64,000 bases of DNA from Centipeda noxia ATCC 43541 (lineage in GTDB: Bacteria > Bacillota > Negativicutes > Selenomonadales > Selenomonadaceae), in assembly GCF_000160555.1 (NCBI RefSeq), contig NZ_GG749280.1:299890-363889 (forward strand). Reading direction: 5' to 3'. Of the stretch, positions 49,292 through 58,479 are shown in pieces. The notes beneath the pieces were generated by a model, which ran no database searches, was not told the DNA's origin, and was given only the letters and a program-made list of their open reading frames with translations. Numbering within the stretch: position 1 is the first letter of the stretch; every line of letters starts with the position of its first letter. A program made the position numbers and the translations under genes.

Positions 49292-50677
49292 TTACTGAAG
49301 GAGACTGAGGACTGCGCTGGAATTCTGGTTGGCCTGTGCAAGCATTGCCTGTGCCGACTGTGTGAGCACGTTATGCTTCGTATATGCAGTCATTTCCTTT
49401 GCCATGTCCGCATCGCGAATCGTGGACTCGGATGCCTGCACGTTCTCCGAAGCAGTGGTAAGGTTGCTGCTGGTATAGCCGAGACGGTTCTGCAGTGCCC
49501 CGATCTCAATCGCCTGATCGGTCGCCTTGATAAGGGCATTCTGGAACACATTGATCGCCGCATTTGCAGCTTCCCTCGTGGTCACTTGGACCTTTGGTCC
49601 TGCTCCGACCACATCGATCCGGTGGCCGGAGGGATGGATAATGGCGGTGCGGTCCCACCCCTGTCCATTGGGGGCCTGCAGTCCGAGTGCCGCTGAGCGC
49701 ATATCGGTAAACCCTGCTCTAATCGCCTGGTTCGCTCTTGTCCCCGTCTGAAGTACAAGTGAATTGTCGGGGGATGGGTTCTGTGCCCGCACCGTCTCGC
49801 GAAAATCATCGAGAACGGCATTGACTTCGTTCCGCATGTTCCCTCTACTATCCGTCACACGGAAGGTGATCCCGGCGATCTGATGATCCGCCCCTTCATG
49901 CGAAGCACGAATCGTAATGCCCGGCTTATTGTCCGGTGTATATACTCTCTTGCCGTATGCGTCTATCCCGACCCAAGCATCGTTGCCAAAGTAGCCGGCA
50001 TGTGAATTTGTAATAATATCTATGGCATCAGACAGCGTCGTTGTATCCCCGATCGGAGAAATCGATCCCGTATACGTAACACCGTTCATTACCCACGACG
50101 CCGTGATCGTGTCCGATGGATGAATACCCACATCGTTGCCGTCGCGGCGTTTCAGCTCCGTCAGGAAGTCGCTGGGATCCGTAGTCGTTGCGAGGCTCAT
50201 GTTGGTAAAGCTCGTTGCTGTCCCCAACCCGTTGTTCCCGGCCACGAGAGAGTTCTTCGATCCGTCCACGAGATATTTTCCATTATAGGTCGTCAGCGCA
50301 TTGTCATCGATCTGGTCGATGAGACGATCGACTTCCTTCTGGATGAGCCTGCGGTCTTCGTCGGTGTTCGTATCGTTCGCCGCGTTGATCGCCTTCTCCT
50401 TGAGGGTCTTTAAGATCTCGATTGTGGACTGCACAGCACCCTCTGCCGTCCGCAGAAGCGCAGAGCCGTTCATCGTATTGTCGTTGTCCTGATCGAGGGC
50501 ACGCACCTGCACGCGCATCCGCTCGGAGATCGCCATTCCGGAGGCATCGTCGCCGGCGCTGTTGATCTTCATGCCCGAGGAGACCTTCTGCAGGCTCTTC
50601 GACAGTTCGCTCTGATTCTTGTTAAGCGTGTTGAGCGTATTCACCGCCTGCATATTGTTCTTGACCACCATCGCCAT
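49292..50677 (-). CDS. fliC: Flagellin
   Basis: A 461-residue filament protein. The N-terminal D0/D1 region reads NTLNKNQSELSKSLQKVSSGMKINSAGDDASGMAISERMRVQVRALDQ, and the C-terminal D1/D0 region has GALQNRLGYTSSNLTTASENVQASESTIRDADMAKEM and ends SSAVLSLLQ, both strongly conserved. The middle (about 165-395) is the variable surface part. No signal peptide, as expected for type III export. A sigma-28-like promoter and a strong terminator frame it as a single-gene unit; no other flagellar gene is in the window. GGGAGG lies upstream of the start. Confidence 0.97.
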   Translation of the reverse strand: MAMVVKNNMQAVNTLNTLNKNQSELSKSLQKVSSGMKINSAGDDASGMAISERMRVQVRALDQDNDNTMNGSALLRTAEGAVQSTIEILKTLKEKAINAANDTNTDEDRRLIQKEVDRLIDQIDDNALTTYNGKYLVDGSKNSLVAGNNGLGTATSFTNMSLATTTDPSDFLTELKRRDGNDVGIHPSDTITASWVMNGVTYTGSISPIGDTTTLSDAIDIITNSHAGYFGNDAWVGIDAYGKRVYTPDNKPGITIRASHEGADHQIAGITFRVTDSRGNMRNEVNAVLDDFRETVRAQNPSPDNSLVLQTGTRANQAIRAGFTDMRSAALGLQAPNGQGWDRTAIIHPSGHRIDVVGAGPKVQVTTREAANAAINVFQNALIKATDQAIEIGALQNRLGYTSSNLTTASENVQASESTIRDADMAKEMTAYTKHNVLTQSAQAMLAQANQNSSAVLSLLQ

Positions 50678-50757
50678 AAAGACTGCCTCCCTGACTGTTG
50701 TCTATGGTTTTGTTCTATGATTGCACAAATAGACGGAGATCTGCCGTCTTGCAAAAT

Positions 50758-50784
50758 ATATCGGAGAAATACGCGTACAGCTTA
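50758..50784 (-). promoter_or_regulatory. Sigma-28-type flagellin promoter
   Basis: TAAG, 15 bases, TCCGATAT on the minus strand, close to the flagellar sigma consensus (TAAA-N15-GCCGATAA), about 80 bases before the start. The leader holds a small AGACGG/CCGTCT hairpin. Confidence 0.7.
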
Positions 50785-50817
50785 AGTTTATTCGGAGAGA
50801 TTTTCCTGCGCTGCAAA

Positions 50818-50850
50818 GCAAAAAGAGCGATGTCTTCCAAAAGCATCGCC
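50818..50850 (-). terminator. Terminator after polC
   Basis: GCGATG and CATCGC around an 11-base loop, followed on the minus strand by TCTTTTTGC, about 55 bases after the polC stop and upstream of the flagellin promoter. Confidence 0.8.
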
Positions 50851-50904
50851 CCCGCAGCAATAAAATCCTTTGATGCAAAAGTCCCCGCCCCAAGAAGACG
50901 GCGT

Positions 50905-53900
50905 CTACGCGAACAGCTCCACTTGATTGCTCTCGGTCATGCCGTCGAGGCAGCCGTGCGCCCGAAGGACGTCAATCGCAGGCGCGGGCACATGTGCGCG
51001 CGCGGCGAGATCCTCAATGGAGATGAAATGCCCGTACTTGCGCGCCTCGACGATGGCCTGCGCAGCCTTTTGCCCCATGCCGGGGAGTGCCGTAAACGGC
51101 GGGAGGAGCGACTTTTCGCGGAGAATGAATTTCTCCGCATCGGACTCGTACAGATCGACCGGCTCGCAGGAGTAGCCGCGCAGGTACATCTCCCATGCCA
51201 GCTGGAGCACAATGAGGATGTCCTGCTTCTTGTTGTCCAGTTTGCCGCGGTGCTCGCGCGCCTCGGCATTCAGCGCATCGATCGCCTGCTTGACCGCCGT
51301 CTGTCCCTTCGCGATGATGTTCGCATCGAACTCATCGGCGCGGATGGAAAAGTATGCGGCGTAGTACGCGAGCGGATAGTGCACCTTGCAGAAGGCGATG
51401 CGGTAGCCCATCATGACGTAGGCCGTCGCATGGGCACGCGGGAAGAGATATTTGATCTTCTGGCAGGACTCGATGTACCACTCGGGGATGCCGCCTGCAC
51501 GCAGCTTCTCGACGACATCGGGCGCGATGCCCTTGCCCTTGCGCACGTTCTCCATGGTCTTGAACGAGAGCAGCGGATCGATGCGGTTCTGCATGAGGTA
51601 GTTCATGATGTCGTCGCGCGCGGAGATGGCATCCTTCAGCGTGCTGGTGCCTGCCTTGATGAGATCCTGCGCGTTGCCGAGCCAGACATTCGTGCCATGG
51701 GAAAATCCTGAGATGCGCACGAGATCGGCAAAGCAGTCCGGGTTCGAATCGTCGATCATCTTCTGTGTGAACGAGGTGCGAAACTCCGGGATGCCGTACG
51801 TGCCCATATTTGCGCCGAGTTCCTCGGGACGGATGCCGAGAGCCTCAGTCGAGGTGAAGATGGACATGGTGGCGGGATCGTCGAACGGAATGGTCTCAGG
51901 GTCGCGGTGCGTGAGTTCTTCGAGCATCTTAATGACGGTCGGATCATCGTGCCCGAGAATGTCGAGCTTAACAAGGCGCTCGCTGATGGAGTGGTAATCG
52001 AAATGCGTCGTCAGCGTGTCCGATTCCATATTGTTCGCGGGGCGCTGGATGGGCGTGAAGTAGTGCACGTCCATATTGCGCGGCACAACCATGATGCCCC
52101 CCGCATGCTGTCCCGTGGTCGCCTTGACGCCCATACAGCCGCGCATCATGTGCTCGATGTAGGGGCGCCCCTTTGTCTCGCCCTGTTCCTCATAGTAGTG
52201 CATGGCATAGCCGTAGGCGTTCTTGTCCTGCAGGCCCGAGATGGTGCCCGCACGGAAGACGTTCATCTTGCCGAAGAGAACCTCGGTATATTTGTGTGCT
52301 ACAGGCTGATAGTCGCCCGAGAAGTTGAGGTCGATATCCGGAACCTTGTCCCCGTCAAAGCCAAGGAAGACCGCAAATGGGATGTTGTGTCCGTCCTTGG
52401 TGAGCGGCGTGCCGCAGACAGGACAGTCCATGGGCGGCAGATCAAAGCCGCTCCCAACCGAGCCGTCGTCAATGAATTTATTGTACTGGCAGTGCCGGCA
52501 GCGGTAGTGCGGCGGCAGCGGGTTGACCTCGGTGACGCCGATCATGGTGGCGACAAAGGAGGAGCCGACAGACCCGCGGGAGCCGACGAGATAACCGTCG
52601 TCGTTGGACTTCTTGACGAGGCGCTGAGCGATGATGTAGAGCGCAGAGAAACCATGCCGGAGGATCGGCTTCAGCTCGAGTTCGAGGCGGTCGGCGACAA
52701 TCTGCGGCAGGTTCTCGCCGTAGAGTTTGCGCGCGCGCGCATAGGACATCTCCTGGATCTCGCGGTCGGCGCCGGGCACAGTCGGCGCATAGAGTTCGTC
52801 GGGGATGGGCAGGAAGTGCTCGACCTCGTCGGCGATGCGGCGCGGGTTCGCAACGACGCACTCATAGGCGCGCTCCGCGCCGAGATAGTCGAACTCGGCG
52901 AGCATCTCGTCCGTCGTACGCAGATAGAGCGGCGGCTGCCGCTCTGCGTCACGGTAGCCGTTCGCCTTCTGCAGCATCGCGCGGTAAACGGCATCTTCGG
53001 GATTGAGAAAGTGCACATCGCAGGTTGCAATGAGGGGTTTGTTCAGTTTCTTTGCGAGTGCGTCCACTTTGCGGTTGATGTCTCTGAGGTCTTCGTCCGT
53101 GTGAATCGGGAAACGGTCGTCGATCTTCAGGAAGTCGTTGTTATGGATGGGCTGGATCTCGAGGAAGTCGTAGAATTTTGCAATCTCCTCAAGTTCCTCA
53201 TCCGGGCGTCCCGCAACGATGCCGCGGATAAGCTCGCCTGCCTCGCACGCAGAGCCCACGATGATTCCCTCACGGTACTGCTCGAGCACAGCGCGCGGCA
53301 CACGCGGCCGGCCGCGCTTCTTCGTCCCGCGGAAGTAGCGGATATGCGACAGCGAAACGAGTTTGTAGAGATTGTAGAGCCCCGTCTTATTCTTCGCAAG
53401 GAAAATGATGTGATAGGCACGCGCGTCGTCGCTGCTGTCGACGAGGTAGCCCTCCATCCCGTAGATGACCTTGATATCGACGCCTTTCTTCTTGAGTGCA
53501 CGCGCCGTATTCATAGCCTCCGGGAATGCCTGCACGACGCCGTGATCGGTGATGGCAACGGCGGGCCAGCCCCAGCGTGCCGCCGTCTCGACGAGCATCT
53601 TCGGCGGAACGACGGCATCGAGCGCGCTCATCTTCGTATGGGCGTGGAGCTCGACGCGCTTTTCCTCCGCGGTATCCTCGCGCTGCGGCACTATGCGCCG
53701 CTCCATGCTGTCGATGAAGAGCACGTAGTCGCTGATGAATTTGTCGTATTCGATTTTGCCCTGAATCCGGACGGAACATCCCTTGCCGATCGCCTTCAAG
53801 ATGCGCTCGACCTCCGCATCAACCTCCTCCTGGGTGGTCTTGCCGCGTGCCCCGATGAATTTCTTGCATGCGATGCCGTTTGTGGCATCGGCAAATTTGA

Positions 53901-54681
53901 GCAGGAGGATATAGGCGCCGGACTTGAGCTTATTCGCCTGCGGAGCGAAGATCTCGCCCGCGAGCACGACATTCTTGACCTCATCTTCAATCGTGCCGAG
54001 TGTCCGTGCCTCGCCCGAAACGCCCCGTCCCACGATGACGCCGGCGGGCAGTTCTTTCTTTTTGCCCGTCTTTGCCCCGCGTGCAGGAGCAGCGGAAGGT
54101 TCCGTGCCCTCCTTTTTCACGGGAGCAGGCATGACGGGCGGCGTCCAGTCCGCCCCCGGAAGGTCGCCGTCTACCGCGCACTCCATGCAGACCACGCGGC
54201 ACGCGCAGCCGATGTTCCCGCGGACGGCATCCTCGATGCGCTTGGCCGCTGCACTCTGCATGAAGAGTTCCGTTCCAAAGTTTCCGGGTACGGAGAGGCG
54301 GATGACATTGCCGTCCACTGCATACTCCGATTGGCGCAGCGTATGGAAAAGGGCCGTATCTCCAGCCGCCGCCTCATTGATCACGCGCTCCCAAAGAGGT
54401 GCAACGGCGCTTTCGAGAGCAACGACATTCTGCTGAACAAGCGCCTGCGAGAGCTGGTAATTCTCCGCAACCTGCTCAGCGATGCGCTCCAGCAGCTCGT
54501 CATCGAGGACGGAGGGGGTGCCGACGACGAGTTCCCACGTATTTTCCTCTGCCGAGACCTCGACATGACGCAGCGTGCACGCACGCAAAAGAGCCCGCTC
54601 CGCATCGGAGAGGGCGAGTCCGCGCACAAGGCGGAGGAGCATGTCCTCCGCGCTGGGGAGAATCCGATAGGTCTTGTTCAT
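50905..54681 (-). CDS. polC: DNA polymerase III alpha subunit, PolC type, no exonuclease insert
   Basis: A 1258-residue replicative polymerase. Order: N-terminal domain (about 1-210), OB domain (about 225-335), PHP domain (starts VELHAHTKMSALDAVVPP; later ITDHGVVQAFPEA and CDVHFLNPEDAVYR), polymerase core with GSRGSVGSSFVATMIGVTEVNPLPPHY and the catalytic PDIDLNFSGDYQ, a zinc-type CRHC/CPVC pair, and C-terminal HhH region (PGMGQKAAQAIVEARKYG). In standard PolC (about 1430-1440 residues) a DEDDh exonuclease of about 180 residues interrupts the PHP domain after the ALTDHAVVQ region. Here YGMEGYLVDSSDDARAYHIIF runs straight on to NLYKLVSLSHIRYF, so the insert is cleanly absent. Its start overlaps the lytic transglycosylase stop. 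Confidence 0.97.
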   Translation of the reverse strand: MNKTYRILPSAEDMLLRLVRGLALSDAERALLRACTLRHVEVSAEENTWELVVGTPSVLDDELLERIAEQVAENYQLSQALVQQNVVALESAVAPLWERVINEAAAGDTALFHTLRQSEYAVDGNVIRLSVPGNFGTELFMQSAAAKRIEDAVRGNIGCACRVVCMECAVDGDLPGADWTPPVMPAPVKKEGTEPSAAPARGAKTGKKKELPAGVIVGRGVSGEARTLGTIEDEVKNVVLAGEIFAPQANKLKSGAYILLLKFADATNGIACKKFIGARGKTTQEEVDAEVERILKAIGKGCSVRIQGKIEYDKFISDYVLFIDSMERRIVPQREDTAEEKRVELHAHTKMSALDAVVPPKMLVETAARWGWPAVAITDHGVVQAFPEAMNTARALKKKGVDIKVIYGMEGYLVDSSDDARAYHIIFLAKNKTGLYNLYKLVSLSHIRYFRGTKKRGRPRVPRAVLEQYREGIIVGSACEAGELIRGIVAGRPDEELEEIAKFYDFLEIQPIHNNDFLKIDDRFPIHTDEDLRDINRKVDALAKKLNKPLIATCDVHFLNPEDAVYRAMLQKANGYRDAERQPPLYLRTTDEMLAEFDYLGAERAYECVVANPRRIADEVEHFLPIPDELYAPTVPGADREIQEMSYARARKLYGENLPQIVADRLELELKPILRHGFSALYIIAQRLVKKSNDDGYLVGSRGSVGSSFVATMIGVTEVNPLPPHYRCRHCQYNKFIDDGSVGSGFDLPPMDCPVCGTPLTKDGHNIPFAVFLGFDGDKVPDIDLNFSGDYQPVAHKYTEVLFGKMNVFRAGTISGLQDKNAYGYAMHYYEEQGETKGRPYIEHMMRGCMGVKATTGQHAGGIMVVPRNMDVHYFTPIQRPANNMESDTLTTHFDYHSISERLVKLDILGHDDPTVIKMLEELTHRDPETIPFDDPATMSIFTSTEALGIRPEELGANMGTYGIPEFRTSFTQKMIDDSNPDCFADLVRISGFSHGTNVWLGNAQDLIKAGTSTLKDAISARDDIMNYLMQNRIDPLLSFKTMENVRKGKGIAPDVVEKLRAGGIPEWYIESCQKIKYLFPRAHATAYVMMGYRIAFCKVHYPLAYYAAYFSIRADEFDANIIAKGQTAVKQAIDALNAEAREHRGKLDNKKQDILIVLQLAWEMYLRGYSCEPVDLYESDAEKFILREKSLLPPFTALPGMGQKAAQAIVEARKYGHFISIEDLAARAHVPAPAIDVLRAHGCLDGMTESNQVELFA

Positions 54682-55253
54682 TCTTCGTAGAGCCTCTTAT
54701 ACTGCTCCCTGTCCTCGAGCACGCGGCGCACATAGAGCCGCGTCTCCGGATAGGGAATCGCCTCGATTTCGTTGAACGTATTGTTCCAGTGCCAGCGCTC
54801 CATCCAGTCGCGCACATTGCCGCGTCCCGCATTGTATGCCGCGAGCGCCAGGATATCGTTGCCGCCGAATTCGCGCTCGAGCTCCGCGAGATACCACACA
54901 CCGTAGCGAATGTTGAACGCGGGATCATAAAGATCGTCCTTGGTGAAGGATTCGCCGAGCTGGCGGGCAATCCACGCTGCCGTCTGCGGCATGAGCTGCA
55001 TGAGTCCGATCGCGCCGCCGTCGGACTGCGCCTCCGCCTGAAACTTGCTCTCGTGCTTGATGAGCGCTGCGACAAGATAGGGATCCGTATGGTGGCGGGC
55101 CGCACTCATCTCAATATAGCTGCGGTAATCGTAGGGATAAATATAGCTGCGCTCCAGCCATGCCCAGCCGCCGAGAAGAGCGAATACGACAGAGGTAACA
55201 ACCATAAGGCGCAGAAGCAGCCAAAATCCTCTCCGAATATTACGCACGCTCAA
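54678..55253 (-). CDS. Lytic transglycosylase (SLT domain)
   Basis: A 191-residue membrane-anchored peptidoglycan lyase. One N-terminal helix (about 10-32) precedes the SLT domain: VAALIKHESKFQAEAQSDGGAIGLMQLMPQTA contains the catalytic glutamate and the GLMQL motif, and NIRYGVWYLAELEREFGGNDILALAAYNAG the AYNAG motif. The start is placed at a TTG 10 bases after GGAGG, overlapping the coaE end; a GTG two codons later is possible. It overlaps polC by ATGA. Confidence 0.9.
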   Translation of the reverse strand: MSVRNIRRGFWLLLRLMVVTSVVFALLGGWAWLERSYIYPYDYRSYIEMSAARHHTDPYLVAALIKHESKFQAEAQSDGGAIGLMQLMPQTAAWIARQLGESFTKDDLYDPAFNIRYGVWYLAELEREFGGNDILALAAYNAGRGNVRDWMERWHWNNTFNEIEAIPYPETRLYVRRVLEDREQYKRLYEE

Positions 55254-55845
55254 TGATACGCTCCCTCCAAAGTTCCTTAACGCGCTGCTGCGTCTCTTCC
55301 TTCGTCCCGCTGTTGTCGATAATGACATCCGCGCGTGCGCATTTCTCTGCGAGCGGCATCTGCGCGGCAATGCGTGCCCGCGCTTCGCGCTGGCTCATCA
55401 GAGGATTCCGCGCACACAGACGCGCAAGCTGCTCCTCCTCCGGGAGCATGACGACCCACGTCTCATCGGGGATCGCATCCCACCCCGCCTCAAAGAGGAG
55501 CGGCACATCGAGCACTGCGGCCTTTGCTCCTGCGGCGCGCGCCGCCCCCAACCGGCGCTCTGCCTCAGCACGGATGAGCGGATGTGCAATGGCGTCAACC
55601 TCTGCCCGCAGTGCCGGATCGGCAAAGATGAGCCGTGCGATCGCCGCACGGTCGAGCGTGCCGCCGGGGCCCACGATATCTGCGCCAAAGCGCTCCACAT
55701 AGGCATTAAAGAGCGGCTGCTTCGGCTGGGAGAGCGCATGCGCCGCTGCATCGGCATCGACGATGTATGCACCGAGCGCGCGCAGGGCCTTACTGACGGT
55801 GGATTTTCCGCAGGCGATCCCGCCGGTAAGTCCGATGATCTTCAC
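55240..55845 (-). CDS. coaE: Dephospho-CoA kinase
   Basis: A 201-residue kinase doing the last step of CoA synthesis. The P-loop is GLTGGIACGKSTVSKAL; DADAAAHALSQP and LDVPLLFEAGWD are typical. It lies 3 bases after polA, so the window holds two separated CoA genes (coaBC and coaE). Confidence 0.97.
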   Translation of the reverse strand: MKIIGLTGGIACGKSTVSKALRALGAYIVDADAAAHALSQPKQPLFNAYVERFGADIVGPGGTLDRAAIARLIFADPALRAEVDAIAHPLIRAEAERRLGAARAAGAKAAVLDVPLLFEAGWDAIPDETWVVMLPEEEQLARLCARNPLMSQREARARIAAQMPLAEKCARADVIIDNSGTKEETQQRVKELWRERIIERA

Positions 55846-55848
55846 CCG

Positions 55849-58479
55849 TCACTTCGCCTCCGCCCAGTTCTTTCCGATATGCACATCCACGGCGAGCGGA
55901 ACGGCGAGCTCCGCCGCACCGCTCATCGCTGTGCGCAGGAGGCCGCTCACCTGCGCGATCTCCGCCTCCGCAGCCTCCAGCACGAGTTCGTCGTGCACCT
56001 GCAGGAGAATGCGGCTCTTTACGCCTGCTGCATGCAGGGCATCATGGGCGCGGATCATCGCGATCTTGATGAGATCCGCCGCCGTGCCCTGAATCGGCGT
56101 ATTCATCGCCATACGCTCGGCAAAGGAACGCTGCATATAATTTCGGCTGTTGATCGCCGAGAGCTCGCGCCGCCGTCCGTAGAGCGTCGTCACATAGCCG
56201 TTCGCATGTGCGTCGGCAACCGTCTTGTCGAGGAATTCGCGCACGCCGTGATAGCGTTCAAAGTAGCGCTCAATATACCCCGCCGCCTCCTTGCGCGGGA
56301 TGCGCAGGTCGCGTGAAAGGCCGTAGTCGCTGAGTCCGTAGACAATGCCGAAGTTGACCGCCTTAGCTCGGCGGCGCTGCTCGCCCGTCACCGCATCGAT
56401 CGGCACGCCGAACACTTCCGCCGCCGTACGTGCATGAATGTCCTGCCCGTGGCGGAACGCGTCGATGAGCGTCGCATCCCCCGACATGTGTGCGAGGATG
56501 CGGAGTTCGATCTGCGAGTAGTCTGCCGAGAGCAGCACATCGTATCCCTCGCCCGGCTCAAAGAGCGCACGTACGGCGCGCCCCTCCTCCGTCCGTACGG
56601 GGATGTTCTGCAGATTCGGATCAGAGCTCGAGAGCCGTCCTGTCGCCGTCACCGTCTGGTTAAAGTTCGTGTATACGCGCCCCGTCTCGGGACGGATGAG
56701 CGCACCAATACCGTCGAGATAGGTTGAGCGCAGTTTGGTCCACATGCGGTAGGTCAGCACCTTGTCCACGATGGGATGCCGATCGCGCAGCTCCTCCAGC
56801 GTCTCGGCATTCGTCGAGTAGCCCGTCTTGGTCTTTTTGATCTTCGTACCCGCCGCCAGTTCAAGGCGCTCAAAGAGAACTTCTCCGAGCTGTTTGGGGG
56901 AGCTGATGTTGAACTCCATGCCTGCAAGCGCATGGATCTCCTCCGCGAGCGCATCGATGCGCGCATTCGCCGCTGCGCGCTCCCGTTCGAGCGCCGTACG
57001 GTTCACATAGATGCCCGTCTGCTCCATCGCCGCGAGTACGGGGACGAGCGGCAGCTCCACATCCTGATAGAGCGGCAGGAGGCCCGCCTCCGCGAGCGCG
57101 GCCTGCAGGGGAGAGTGCAGACGCGCGGCAAGCTGCGCCTCGCGCTCGGCTCTCTGCTCATCCGAAAGATCCGCGGGTGCCTCCGCGGCATCCCCGCACA
57201 GCGCAAATGCTGTGCGCTCGATATCACGCCGACTCTCCTCAGGATGAAGGAGATAGTCGCCCAGCTCGAGGTCAAAGGCATCTGCACCGATCGAAAGTCC
57301 TGCATGCACGTAGCGCTTTGCGTTCCAAAGGACAACGGGGCGCTCCGCAAGCAGCGCAGTCACCGCATCGAAATGCGCCGTCCCCGCGCGTACAATTCGG
57401 CATGCATCCTCATAGACAAGGGCAAGCGCTTCAAGGCGCACAAAAGGAGCTGTTCCGCCGAATACGGCACCGACGGCGATCTCCTCCGCCGCACGGAGTG
57501 CCTCCATGTCCGCGGCATCCAAGTCCGCCGCCATAAGATCGGGCACGGCTGCTGCCGTGTTCTCTGCAAAGAGGGACTGCTCCACCGCAGCAGAAGCAGC
57601 CGCAGTCGGTTTCAAGTAGTCCGACAGCGTGCGCCAGACCGTGCGCAGTTCGTATTCCCGGCAGAACGCCTCAAGCGCACCAAGATCAGGCCGCATGCGA
57701 AAATCCTCCGCCTGATAACGGAGTTTAGGCACATTGCATTCAATTGTCGCAAGCGCTTTCGAGAGAAGTGCCTGATCGCGGTATTCGATCAGCGAGGTGC
57801 TGAGCTTTTTCCCGCTGACTTCCGCTGCATGATCGAGAACATTCTCGATGCTCCCGTATGCGATCAGCAGTTTCGTGGCGGTCTTTGGCCCGATGCCCGG
57901 CACGCCCGGGATATTATCCGAACTGTCGCCCATCAGCCCCTTCATATCGATGAGGCGTCCCGGCACAAATCCGTACTCCTCCTCAAACACCGCAGCATCA
58001 TACGACTTCATCTCACTGATGCCCTTTTTCGTCAGCATGACCGTGAGATGCGGACGAATGAGCTGCAGCGCATCGCGGTCGCCCGTCACAACGGCAGTCT
58101 CTGTCCCCTCATCTACCGCCTGCGTGCCGAGCGTGCCAATGATATCGTCTGCCTCGTAATGATCGCGCTCCAGGAAAGGGATCCCGAGGGCCTCTGCCAG
58201 CTCTTTCAGCAGCGGGATCTGCGCGGTCAGCTCCTCCGGCGTCTTATCCCGCGTTCCCTTGTAGTCCGGGTAGATTTCTGTGCGGAATGTTGTACGGCTC
58301 TTGTCAAAGGCAATGACAATCTGCTCCGGCGCAAGCTCCTTCAGCAGCTTCACCAGCATCATGGCAAAGCCGTGCACCGCATTCGTATGGACGCCGCGCG
58401 CATTCGGCGGCAGCTGCAGAGCATAGAACGCACGGAAAAAGAGACTGCTCCCGTCCAGGATCGCAAACTGTGTCTTCAC
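55849..58479 (-). CDS. polA: DNA polymerase I
   Basis: An 876-residue repair and Okazaki-fragment polymerase. The N-terminal 5'-3' exonuclease (about 1-290) has FFRAFYALQLPPNARGVHTNA, DRDALQLI and DNIPGVPGIGPKTATKLL. The polymerase domain has motif A SADYSQIELRILAHMSGD, motif B RRRAKAVNFGIVYGLSDYG and motif C LLQVHDELVLEA. In the middle the 3'-5' exonuclease fold lacks its acidic residues (AEEIAVGAVFGG in place of a DxE motif; NAKRYVHAG in place of the NxKxD motif), as in Gram-positive Pol I. It overlaps the adenosyltransferase stop by ATGA. Confidence 0.97.
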   Translation of the reverse strand: MKTQFAILDGSSLFFRAFYALQLPPNARGVHTNAVHGFAMMLVKLLKELAPEQIVIAFDKSRTTFRTEIYPDYKGTRDKTPEELTAQIPLLKELAEALGIPFLERDHYEADDIIGTLGTQAVDEGTETAVVTGDRDALQLIRPHLTVMLTKKGISEMKSYDAAVFEEEYGFVPGRLIDMKGLMGDSSDNIPGVPGIGPKTATKLLIAYGSIENVLDHAAEVSGKKLSTSLIEYRDQALLSKALATIECNVPKLRYQAEDFRMRPDLGALEAFCREYELRTVWRTLSDYLKPTAAASAAVEQSLFAENTAAAVPDLMAADLDAADMEALRAAEEIAVGAVFGGTAPFVRLEALALVYEDACRIVRAGTAHFDAVTALLAERPVVLWNAKRYVHAGLSIGADAFDLELGDYLLHPEESRRDIERTAFALCGDAAEAPADLSDEQRAEREAQLAARLHSPLQAALAEAGLLPLYQDVELPLVPVLAAMEQTGIYVNRTALERERAAANARIDALAEEIHALAGMEFNISSPKQLGEVLFERLELAAGTKIKKTKTGYSTNAETLEELRDRHPIVDKVLTYRMWTKLRSTYLDGIGALIRPETGRVYTNFNQTVTATGRLSSSDPNLQNIPVRTEEGRAVRALFEPGEGYDVLLSADYSQIELRILAHMSGDATLIDAFRHGQDIHARTAAEVFGVPIDAVTGEQRRRAKAVNFGIVYGLSDYGLSRDLRIPRKEAAGYIERYFERYHGVREFLDKTVADAHANGYVTTLYGRRRELSAINSRNYMQRSFAERMAMNTPIQGTAADLIKIAMIRAHDALHAAGVKSRILLQVHDELVLEAAEAEIAQVSGLLRTAMSGAAELAVPLAVDVHIGKNWAEAK

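Noticed and set aside
51907-54690. A 927-codon plus-strand open frame opposite polC
   Set aside because: Fully antisense to polC, with Arg/Asp/Leu-rich composition typical of reverse reading of a GC-rich gene.
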